Assembly (NCBI GenBank): GCA_900539655.1
Contig: UQCR01000117.1
Span: 1 to 20,396, forward strand
Length of the DNA: 20,396 nucleotides
Direction: 5' to 3'
DNA from: an uncultured Robinsoniella sp.
Lineage (GTDB): Bacteria; Bacillota; Clostridia; Lachnospirales; Lachnospiraceae
The notes beneath the pieces were generated by a model. It had not been told where the DNA came from, ran no database searches, and saw nothing but the letters and a program-made list of their open reading frames with translations. Of this stretch, positions 14,490 to 20,396 are shown piece after piece (the stretch's first letter is position 1; each line of letters begins with the position of its first letter). The position numbers and the translations under genes are program-made.

Positions 14490-14738
14490 TTAGCAAAGAG
14501 ATCCACATCCGCCACAGCAGAGCAGTAATAAGATGATTAAGATACAGGAGTTGTCGCCGCATCCGCCGCCACATCCGTTTCCACATCCGCCGCCGAATCC
14601 ACATCCGCCACAGCAGAAAAGAAGGATAATGATCCACAGGCAGGAGCTTCCGCCCATTCCGCCGCCACATCCGTTGTTACATCCACAATTTCTTTCTTCA
14701 CATCCACATCCACAATTTGTTGCTGCTAAATCACTCAT
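14490..14738 (-). CDS. Cysteine/glycine-rich small protein (high-cysteine HCB-like)
   Basis: An 82-residue protein with 18 Cys and about 24 Gly. Similar proteins in Lachnospiraceae are often annotated as chorion class high-cysteine HCB protein 13; their role is unproven. Two hydrophobic cores, SCLWIIILLFCCGGCG (32-47) and SCILIILLLLCCGGCG (64-79), are near copies 32 residues apart, each preceded by a GCGGG-type loop. It may be membrane-associated or form disulfide- or metal-linked aggregates. GGAGGAAG lies before ATG 14738. A sigma-K-like promoter upstream and a terminator downstream make it a single-gene unit. Late spore-layer protein is my inference, by analogy with small coat proteins such as YjcZ. 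Confidence 0.85.
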   Translation of the reverse strand: MSDLAATNCGCGCEERNCGCNNGCGGGMGGSSCLWIIILLFCCGGCGFGGGCGNGCGGGCGDNSCILIILLLLCCGGCGSLC

Positions 14739-14769
14739 TTATCTTCCTCCGATAATTTTGATTACACTT

Positions 14770-14798
14770 CATGATATGTCTGGAGGCTTGTTTGGGTT
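14770..14798 (-). promoter_or_regulatory. Sigma-K-like promoter of the Cys/Gly-rich gene
   Basis: On the minus strand AACC (14798-14795), 16 bases, and CATATCATG (14778-14770) match mACm-N16-CATAnnnTA except for the last base. No good sigma-A promoter lies between the protease gene and this one. Confidence 0.45.
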
Positions 14799-14822
14799 AC
14801 ACTATTTAAAAAAAATTTTTTT

Positions 14823-16520
14823 TTACCTTAAAATTTCAAAGATTCGGTATACATTTAAGGTTCCATAGCCCCATTCCCGGTTGGGGTAAAGGAGGTTTTC
14901 GGATCTGTCAGCGCCACGGATCAGAAAATTTTTTACTTCCTGGGTACTTAGGACATGCGGCGTATATCTGGTCAGGCCCCAATTTATTAAAAGGGCAACC
15001 GAACCGGCAGCCAGCGCTGCAGCCAGGCTGGATCCTGTTCTGGGAGAATAACTGCCGGTCCCGGTAGGACCGTATACATTTACGCCGGGAGCGGCGAGAT
15101 CCGGTTTGATAGCTCCGGTACGAGTATAGCCCCGGCTGGAATTAATAAAAAGGCTCTTGTCATAGGCATTATAAGTACTGATGGTAATTGCTGAATCCGC
15201 CGGTGAGGGAGAAGTCAGCGTAGTGTCCGGATTTGGAGTTAAGAACACAGTTCCGGGTGGTATCAGGCCGGTTATAGGCAGCCACATATGGAAGATTCCG
15301 TTTATGAAGATATTATTTACTACGCTTATATTCCAGAGCCCGGGCGTTGGGTTCTCAAATCTTACCAGTATCAGCTGGCTTCCCGTTGTAAACTCCACTA
15401 TTTCATAATCAATATAGATGACCGTTTTCTCCAGAACCAGACGTTCAACCGTGCTCTGCCCAAGCCTGGCTGGGACGGCAGGGATGGTTTCGCCCAAAGG
15501 GGAGGTGACGGATACGGAATATAGCTCCGGGGCTTGTGCCCAGATCTCCAGAGAGAACCCCTTGGTATCCTTATCCACCAGAATTTCCGCAGTCTGATAT
15601 TGATTTTCCCCGGCAATTTTGCCGTAAAAGTGATGTCCCATTCCAGCTTCATTACCTGCTGCAACTACGCAGTAGATACCTGTGTAATTGGAATAGTAGG
15701 ACACAAAACTATCCAGGAAGGTTGCCCCCGAATGATCACCCTGGTTGCTGCCGAGGGCGATGCAGATTACAAGTGGCAAGTTATTCTCAATTGCCAGATT
15801 ATAAAGGTAGTATACCGCTGTCATAATATCCGATTCCTGAAAAGCCAGCGCATCCTCCGCTACAAAGAAGAAATCCTTTAGGTACTGCTTGGCTGGCTTT
15901 AATTTCACAACAGCAATATCACTCATAGGGGCGGCCCCCACAAAGTCCTGATCAGGATCTGCACTTCCGGCAGCGACACCGGCAACAAAGGTACCATGTC
16001 CGTTTTCATCGGTTTCAGGAACGATACTTATGGGATTATCAGATGCAAGGGCGGTATTAATATCTTCTCTAGTATATATTTTTCCATAGAAAAGCTCATC
16101 AGGCGGATTATCGGTTCGCTCTGTCTGATCCCACATGCCGAGAATCCTTGTTGACCCGTCAGACTTTCGAAACGTATTCAGCGTATAGTCAATGCCGGTA
16201 TCGATAAAGCCCATCAGGATATTTTCTCCTTTTAGATTTAAAATAGGCTGATTTTGTGTCCTTAAAATACCCGATACCTCCAGGCTAGTGCTGTCCAAAG
16301 TGGTATACAGCTTCGGGATGGTGGTGTATCCTACGGTTGTGAGGACACTGCTTGGAAACAATGTCTTATCCACATGTAAAACTGCATACCCCCCTCCCAC
16401 GGTCTGAGATCCCAGTAAAGGAAAGTCTCTGGTAAGATTTTCTTCTGCACCCTGGTAAGCAACGACAAGATCATAGAAGTCGTTAGAGTATATTTTGTTC
16501 TGCATTTCTATTTTGGGCAT
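14823..16520 (-). CDS. S8 subtilisin-like protease, CspB-like
   Basis: A 565-residue serine protease without a signal peptide. The first ~95 residues resemble a Csp propeptide (DFYDLVVAYQGAEENL, then GGYAVLHVD). The catalytic triad is complete: D107 (MGFIDTGID), H175 (DENGHGTFVAG) and S498 (RTGSSLAAALAAG), with N290 (VAAGNE) for the oxyanion hole. The serine motif is GSSLAAA where most subtilases have GTSMAAP. The long insert between N290 and S498 is a beta-rich jellyroll-type domain as in CspB. Clostridial Csp proteases process the cortex hydrolase SleC during germination; a related role is likely but untested. ATG 16520 has GGAG 8 bases upstream, behind a sigma-E/K-like promoter. Confidence 0.88.
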   Translation of the reverse strand: MPKIEMQNKIYSNDFYDLVVAYQGAEENLTRDFPLLGSQTVGGGYAVLHVDKTLFPSSVLTTVGYTTIPKLYTTLDSTSLEVSGILRTQNQPILNLKGENILMGFIDTGIDYTLNTFRKSDGSTRILGMWDQTERTDNPPDELFYGKIYTREDINTALASDNPISIVPETDENGHGTFVAGVAAGSADPDQDFVGAAPMSDIAVVKLKPAKQYLKDFFFVAEDALAFQESDIMTAVYYLYNLAIENNLPLVICIALGSNQGDHSGATFLDSFVSYYSNYTGIYCVVAAGNEAGMGHHFYGKIAGENQYQTAEILVDKDTKGFSLEIWAQAPELYSVSVTSPLGETIPAVPARLGQSTVERLVLEKTVIYIDYEIVEFTTGSQLILVRFENPTPGLWNISVVNNIFINGIFHMWLPITGLIPPGTVFLTPNPDTTLTSPSPADSAITISTYNAYDKSLFINSSRGYTRTGAIKPDLAAPGVNVYGPTGTGSYSPRTGSSLAAALAAGSVALLINWGLTRYTPHVLSTQEVKNFLIRGADRSENLLYPNREWGYGTLNVYRIFEILR

Positions 16521-16547
16521 ATGATCTCCAATTCTAATGTTTTTTAA

Positions 16548-16575
16548 TAAGATATGGGAAAATAGTGATTCCTAT
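16548..16575 (-). promoter_or_regulatory. Sporulation-type promoter of the CspB-like gene
   Basis: On the minus strand CATATCTTA (16556-16548) fits the sigma-K -10 pattern CATAnnnTA and partly the sigma-E pattern. ATA (16575-16573) is 16 bases upstream, as in sigma-E promoters; the sigma-K -35 (AACA) would be 18 bases away. The factor cannot be decided. Confidence 0.4.
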
Positions 16576-16617
16576 GTTATACTAATCATATTATTCATTT
16601 CTTGTAACTATTTAGCA

Positions 16618-16704
16618 GGTTGTGCACGAACTGTGCTGACCGTAAGAAAACATAAAGCGGTGGGGAAATCCTGTCATTAAAGGGATTTTATGAATTTAAC
16701 CGCT
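16618..16704 (+). other. Structured region upstream of the Lgt-like gene
   Basis: Three stems follow one another: GCAC/GTGC (16624-16636, inside GGT...ACC 16618-16641), and nested AGCGGT/ACCGCT (16656-16661, 16699-16704) around AAATCC/GGATTT (16666-16671, 16683-16688). No U-tract follows, so it is not a terminator. A TATACT at 16578-16583 could start a transcript carrying it. It matches no riboswitch I recognise. The 66 bases from here to the ATG are AT-rich and hold GAGAGG at the start codon. Confidence 0.4.
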
Positions 16705-16770
16705 GTGGTTAAGATACTGAACAATTACAAGGTTTAATACTTATATTGAGACAGAAGAGAGGTAGAACAA

Positions 16771-17529
16771 ATGAGACCTGATTTATTTTCAATCGGACCA
16801 ATTACTATTCACGGCTACGGCTTAATGATCGGAATCGGATTTTTAGCCGCGATACTGATTGGCATGAAACGGGCAGAAAAGCATGGATTAGATAAGGATA
16901 TTGTTTTTAATATGGGATTGCTCTGCATTGTAGGCGGAATGCTGGGTGCAAAGATTCTATATGTTATTACCGAATGGAATAACATCATCCATTCCAAAAA
17001 CCTGTGGTCAGACCTGGCTTACGGATTTGTGGTATATGGAGGAATCATTGGAGGAATTCTCATATTATATGTATACAGCAGGTTTAAAAAACTTAATTTT
17101 CTGCAATATATGGATTTGATTGTTCCGTCTGTGTCCATTGGACAGGGATTTGGAAGGATTGGCTGTCTGCTTGCAGGCTGTTGTTATGGACGGGAAACGG
17201 ACTGCCCAATCGGAATCGTATTCCATAATTCCGAATTTGCCCCCAATGGGGTTTCCCTGCTTCCAACGCAGATTTTTTCAAGCATAGGTGATTTTCTCAT
17301 TGCCGGATTTTTAATCTGGTATGCCGGGAAGCAGAAAAAAGACGGTAAAGTGATCAGTATGTATCTGATTCTTTATGGCGTGGGCAGATTTATTGTTGAA
17401 ATCTTCCGTAATGATCCAAGAGGAAATGTGGGAATGCTGTCAACGTCACAATTTATTTCTATTTTCATGGTAGCTTTCGGAGCCGGCATGATGTACTTTG
17501 TTACTCATCGGAAAAAGAAAGAAGAGTAG
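16771..17529 (+). CDS. Lgt-family membrane protein with altered active-site residues
   Basis: A 252-residue polytopic membrane protein of the prolipoprotein diacylglyceryl transferase family, which moves diacylglycerol from phosphatidylglycerol to the lipobox cysteine. HGYGLMIGIGF (14-24) and FGRIG (127-131) are conserved, as are Y202, R206 and E210 of YGVGRFIVE. Several canonical residues differ from the E. coli enzyme by my alignment: H103 becomes Y89 (VVYGGIIGG), N146 becomes C132, E151 becomes C137, and the HPSQLYE motif becomes LPTQIFS. The CLLAGCCYG cluster adds three cysteines. This Cys-rich branch is often annotated lgt but may do another reaction. It precedes an S8 protease gene by 46 bases and is divergent from the CspB-like gene. 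Confidence 0.85.
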   Translation: MRPDLFSIGPITIHGYGLMIGIGFLAAILIGMKRAEKHGLDKDIVFNMGLLCIVGGMLGAKILYVITEWNNIIHSKNLWSDLAYGFVVYGGIIGGILILYVYSRFKKLNFLQYMDLIVPSVSIGQGFGRIGCLLAGCCYGRETDCPIGIVFHNSEFAPNGVSLLPTQIFSSIGDFLIAGFLIWYAGKQKKDGKVISMYLILYGVGRFIVEIFRNDPRGNVGMLSTSQFISIFMVAFGAGMMYFVTHRKKKEE

Positions 17530-17575
17530 CCACCTTTTTATTTTTACGTATACTGTTAAAAAAGGGTAAAGCGAA

Positions 17576-18475
17576 ATGAATCGTGCCAGATTGTCAGTAA
17601 ATGTAGAAAATATTCACCGCAGAGGCATATTGGGCCAGGGAATCGGAGTGGCGGTATTAGATACGGGTAATTATCCACACCCGGATTATAGAGATAGAAT
17701 ATGTTATTTCCGTGATTTCGTGGGGGGAAGGGTGTCCATGTATGACGATTGTTCCCACGGAAGCCACGTTATTGGGATTGTTGCCGGGAATGGGAAAATG
17801 TCGGGTGGCAGATACAGAGGTATTGCACCTGCATGCCATGTTATGTCATTAAAGGTATTGGACCGCAAGGGCGGCGGCAACAGAAGAGATGTATTAGATG
17901 GAATTGACTGGGTCATAAAAAATAAAGATTTGTATAACATCAGGATACTGAACATTTCCGTTGGGACAGAAGGGGAAGGGAATGACGCGGACTTTAAGCT
18001 GGTGGACAGCGTGGAACGGGCATGGGATGCAGGACTTGTGGTTGTAGTTGCAGCCGGCAATATGGGACCGGATCCAATGTCTATAACAGCGCCCGGGAAC
18101 AGTAAAAAAGTAATTACGGTAGGCTCATCCGATGATTTTATGAAGGTGGGAAGCTATAATAACGAAAAGCTGTACTATTCAGGCAGGGGACCTACCAGAG
18201 AGTGCGTCTGTAAGCCGGATGTGGTAGCGCCCGGCTCCAGAATTGTTTCCTGCAGCAATATGAAAGTTGCCGGAAATGGATATTACTGTACCAAGAGCGG
18301 AACTTCCATGGCTACGCCTATTGTTTCGGGGGCGGTAGCGCTGCTTTTATGCAGTTCTCCGGGGATGACTAATGTAGAAGTGAAAATGAAGCTGAAAGAA
18401 ACCTGTGATGATATCGGGCGTCCACGCTACCAACAGGGGTGGGGACGGATTAACATCGGGGAATTATTGAATTGA
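17576..18475 (+). CDS. Compact S8 family intracellular subtilisin-like protease
   Basis: A 299-residue subtilase that begins directly at the catalytic domain, with no signal peptide and almost no propeptide, as in AprX-type intracellular proteases. The triad is D29 (VAVLDTGNYPHPDY), H61 (CSHGSHVIGIVAG) and S244 (SGTSMATPIVSGA). N162 (VAAGNMGP) forms the oxyanion hole. The body ends with GRPRYQQGWGRIN, as is usual for the fold. ATG 17576 is preceded by a weak AAAGGG about 9 bases away. It is probably co-transcribed with the Lgt-like gene, 46 bases upstream, and ends before a strong terminator. Substrates are unknown. It shares little beyond the motifs with the CspB-like protease. Confidence 0.92.
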   Translation: MNRARLSVNVENIHRRGILGQGIGVAVLDTGNYPHPDYRDRICYFRDFVGGRVSMYDDCSHGSHVIGIVAGNGKMSGGRYRGIAPACHVMSLKVLDRKGGGNRRDVLDGIDWVIKNKDLYNIRILNISVGTEGEGNDADFKLVDSVERAWDAGLVVVVAAGNMGPDPMSITAPGNSKKVITVGSSDDFMKVGSYNNEKLYYSGRGPTRECVCKPDVVAPGSRIVSCSNMKVAGNGYYCTKSGTSMATPIVSGAVALLLCSSPGMTNVEVKMKLKETCDDIGRPRYQQGWGRINIGELLN

Positions 18476-18498
18476 TTTTGAAATAATTTGGAAATGAG

Positions 18499-18537
18499 TG
18501 CAGCCACGGCATGGTAAATGCAGGGGCTGCATTTTTT
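18499..18537 (+). terminator. Rho-independent terminator after the S8 protease
   Basis: TGCAGCC (18499-18505) pairs with GGCTGCA (18525-18531), followed by six T. It separates the lgt-like/protease unit from glpK. Confidence 0.85.
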
Positions 18538-18582
18538 AGCGGAGTAAGGAATTTTAAAGGATGCCATCACCGGGAATGGCGC

Positions 18583-18611
18583 TTGAATCGCCAGAATCGG
18601 TATGTTAGAAT
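18583..18611 (+). promoter_or_regulatory. Sigma-A promoter of glpK, with overlapping inverted repeat
   Basis: TTGAAT (18583-18588), 17 bases, then TAGAAT (18606-18611). The -35 lies inside the small inverted repeat GGCG-cttgaat-CGCC, and GCCAT/ATGGC lies immediately upstream, so a repressor could block it. No catabolite-response (cre) element was recognised. Confidence 0.7.
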
Positions 18612-18674
18612 AAAACAAACGGGAATTGATTACAGAAAGGGACATTTGATTATTAAAATGTGAAGGTAATGGAT

Positions 18675-20171
18675 ATGGCAAAGTATATTATGGCGCTGGA
18701 TGCAGGGACTACAAGCAACCGCTGTATTTTATTCAATGAAAAAGGAGAGGTCTGCAGTGTTGCACAAAAGGAGTTTACACAATATTTTCCAAAACCAGGC
18801 TGGGTGGAACACGATGCAGATGAAATCTGGTCTTCCCAGCTTGGTGTTGCAGTAGAGGCTATGTCTAAAATCGGGGCTGTTGCGGCGGATATTGCAGCGA
18901 TCGGCATCACGAACCAAAGAGAGACAGCCATCGTCTGGGACAAGAAAACCGGGGCGCCGGTTTATCATGCCATCGTGTGGCAGTGCAGAAGAACCTCTGA
19001 ATACTGTGATACCTTAAAAGAAAAGGGCTTGACGGAAGTTTACCGGAAAAAAACCGGTTTGATTATCGATGCTTATTTCTCCGCTACAAAGATTAAATGG
19101 ATTCTGGACAATGTAGAAGGCGCCAGAAAAAGAGCTGAACAGGGAGAACTTTTATTTGGCACGGTAGAGACCTGGTTAATCTGGAAGCTTACGAAAGGTT
19201 TCGTTCACGTGACGGATTATTCCAATGCATCAAGAACCATGCTCTTTAACATAAAAGATCTGAAATGGGATGAAGAGATTCTGGAGGAACTTCAGATTCC
19301 GGTAAATATGCTGCCGGCGCCAGTACCTTCCAGCTGTGTATACGGGATGGCGGACGCATCATATTTTGGTGGAGAGATACCCATAGCAGGAGCAGCCGGT
19401 GATCAGCAGGCAGCATTATTTGGACAGACCTGTTTTACGGCAGGGGAAGCCAAAAATACCTATGGGACAGGATGCTTTATGCTGATGAATACAGGAGAGA
19501 CGCCGGTATTTTCCAGTAACGGTTTAGTTACCACCATTGCATGGGGATTAAACGGTACAGTCAACTATGCACTGGAAGGTTCTATTTTTGTGGCAGGAGC
19601 AGCAATACAATGGTTAAGGGATGAACTTCATCTCATTGATTCTGCATCAGACTCTGAATATATGGCGGGGGAAGTGAAAGAAACCAACGGATGCTATGTG
19701 GTCCCGGCGTTTACCGGATTGGGTGCTCCCCATTGGGATCAATATGCCAGAGGAAGCATTGTGGGGATTACAAGAGGAGTCAATAAATACCATATTATTC
19801 GTGCAACCCTGGAATCTCTGGCTTATCAGGTAAATGATGTCTTAAAAGCAATGGAAGCGGATTCCGGCATTGAAGTGAGGGCTCTGAAAGTGGATGGAGG
19901 GGCAAGTGCAAATAATTTCCTGATGCAGTTCCAGTCTGATATTATCGCGGCGCCGGTGCACCGCCCGGACTGCGTGGAGACCACCGCTATGGGGGCTGCC
20001 TATCTGGCTGGACTGGCAGTGGAATACTGGACAAACAAAGAATCCGTTATTCAGAACTGGCAGGTTGACCGTGTCTTTAAGCCTGCAATGGCAGAGCAGG
20101 AGAGGCTTGGGAAAATCAAAGGGTGGAACAAAGCTGTGAAGTATGCATTTGGATGGGCGAAAGAAGATTAG
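18675..20171 (+). CDS. glpK: Glycerol kinase
   Basis: Phosphorylates glycerol to glycerol 3-phosphate, for glycolysis or lipid synthesis; a cytoplasmic FGGY-family kinase. From ATG 18675 it has 498 residues, normal length. Motifs: ATP-binding ALDAGTTSNRCILF (7-20), glycerol-contacting NQRET (80-84) and D243-Q244 in AGDQQAALFGQ, TYGTGCFML, and the C-terminal DGGASANNFLMQFQSDI. AAGG lies 8 bases before ATG 18675; GTG 18660 and ATG 18669 are alternatives. The histidine that HPr phosphorylates in enterococcal GlpK aligns with S229 (DASYFGGE), so PTS stimulation may be absent. No glpF or glpO/glpD lies nearby. The flanking repeat begins directly after the stop. Confidence 0.96.
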   Translation: MAKYIMALDAGTTSNRCILFNEKGEVCSVAQKEFTQYFPKPGWVEHDADEIWSSQLGVAVEAMSKIGAVAADIAAIGITNQRETAIVWDKKTGAPVYHAIVWQCRRTSEYCDTLKEKGLTEVYRKKTGLIIDAYFSATKIKWILDNVEGARKRAEQGELLFGTVETWLIWKLTKGFVHVTDYSNASRTMLFNIKDLKWDEEILEELQIPVNMLPAPVPSSCVYGMADASYFGGEIPIAGAAGDQQAALFGQTCFTAGEAKNTYGTGCFMLMNTGETPVFSSNGLVTTIAWGLNGTVNYALEGSIFVAGAAIQWLRDELHLIDSASDSEYMAGEVKETNGCYVVPAFTGLGAPHWDQYARGSIVGITRGVNKYHIIRATLESLAYQVNDVLKAMEADSGIEVRALKVDGGASANNFLMQFQSDIIAAPVHRPDCVETTAMGAAYLAGLAVEYWTNKESVIQNWQVDRVFKPAMAEQERLGKIKGWNKAVKYAFGWAKED

Positions 20172-20348
20172 TACTACAGCGAGCGTTTTATAGGGTTCTA
20201 TTATATGACTTGTATTTGGGTTTTGCTGAGGAAGGGACGCTTTGTGTAATATAGGTAGTGTACGGAAAGATGGGCGCGGGAAACTGATATGGACTCCGTC
20301 AGCTTGCCGCAGAACTGGTATTTTCTAACCTTTGCGGAGCGCTTTTTG
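20172..20348 (+). repeat. Right copy of the inverted repeat bracketing the window
   Basis: The inverted copy of 1-175, about 93 percent identical by eye, starting 1 base after the glpK stop. On the minus strand an open frame enters from the window edge and runs through it (ELRNASGFRSECPRAAKKRS, then the shared KVRKYQFCGKL part) to a TAA near 20172-20200. Because the frames agree until the 2-base gap, the similarity may reflect an ancestral coding sequence. No terminal direct repeats or mobility gene are visible. Confidence 0.93.
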
Positions 20349-20365
20349 GCGGCACGCGGGCATTC

Positions 20366-20393
20366 GCTGCGAAATCCTGATGCATTTCGCAGC
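20366..20393. repeat. Perfect 10-base hairpin outside the right repeat copy
   Basis: GCTGCGAAAT (20366-20375) pairs exactly with ATTTCGCAGC (20384-20393) around an 8-base loop. It has no T run beside it in the window, so it is not a clear terminator. It is probably part of the same repeated element, whose matching part on the left lies outside the window. Confidence 0.75.
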
Positions 20394-20396
20394 TCA

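Noticed and set aside
14533..14868. Plus-strand frame rich in Pro and His opposite the Cys/Gly-rich gene
   Set aside because: It is the antisense of GGN/TGY codons, with no ribosome binding site; the minus-strand gene has a promoter, ribosome binding site and terminator.
1..20396. CRISPR arrays, tRNA or rRNA genes, insertion sequences, prophage genes
   Set aside because: No regularly spaced direct repeats, no cloverleaf or rRNA signatures, and no transposase, integrase or phage structural motifs were seen on either strand.

Overview
This window looks like chromosomal DNA from an endospore-forming gut-type Clostridia, most likely Lachnospiraceae. The grounds are the yicC-remA-gmk-rpoZ order, purine-rich AAGGAG ribosome binding sites, a CspB-like subtilase, a Cys/Gly-rich small protein of a kind common in that family, and glycyl radical chemistry. 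No rRNA, tRNA, CRISPR array, transposase or phage gene was seen. No database search was run; names rest on motifs and family knowledge.

Layout. (1) 1-175 and 20172-20348 are two inverted copies of one repeat bracketing nearly the whole window. (2) 291-1760: a YafY-type HTH/WYL regulator and a stand-alone GyrI-like ligand-binding protein. (3) 1886-4146: a housekeeping operon yicC-remA-gmk-rpoZ with a clear promoter and a two-way terminator. (4) 4156-6022, minus strand: an ABC-F ATPase and an orphan 62-residue protein, each with its own expression signals. (5) 6308-9535: rimO-pgsA-cinA from a near-consensus promoter. (6) 9578-13147: a glycyl radical enzyme with the glycerol/propanediol dehydratase residues, and its activase, behind a structured leader. 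(7) 13154-16575: a probable sporulation region of two unknown proteins, a 49-residue protein, a Cys/Gly-rich protein and a CspB-like protease. Several of these have matches to mother-cell sigma-E or sigma-K promoters, including an overlapping divergent pair at 14042-14097. (8) 16618-18537: an Lgt-family membrane protein with altered active-site residues and a compact intracellular subtilase. (9) 18583-20171: glycerol kinase.

How they fit together. The first two operons serve core functions: RNA decay, matrix regulation, GMP supply, RNA polymerase, ribosome modification and phospholipid synthesis. The glycyl radical pair would dehydrate a small diol under anoxia. Glycerol kinase could feed glycerol to glycolysis, although nothing links the two directly. 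The most novel part is region 7: small unrecognised genes with sporulation-type promoters, one of which has an in-frame amber codon followed by a protein-like open tail.
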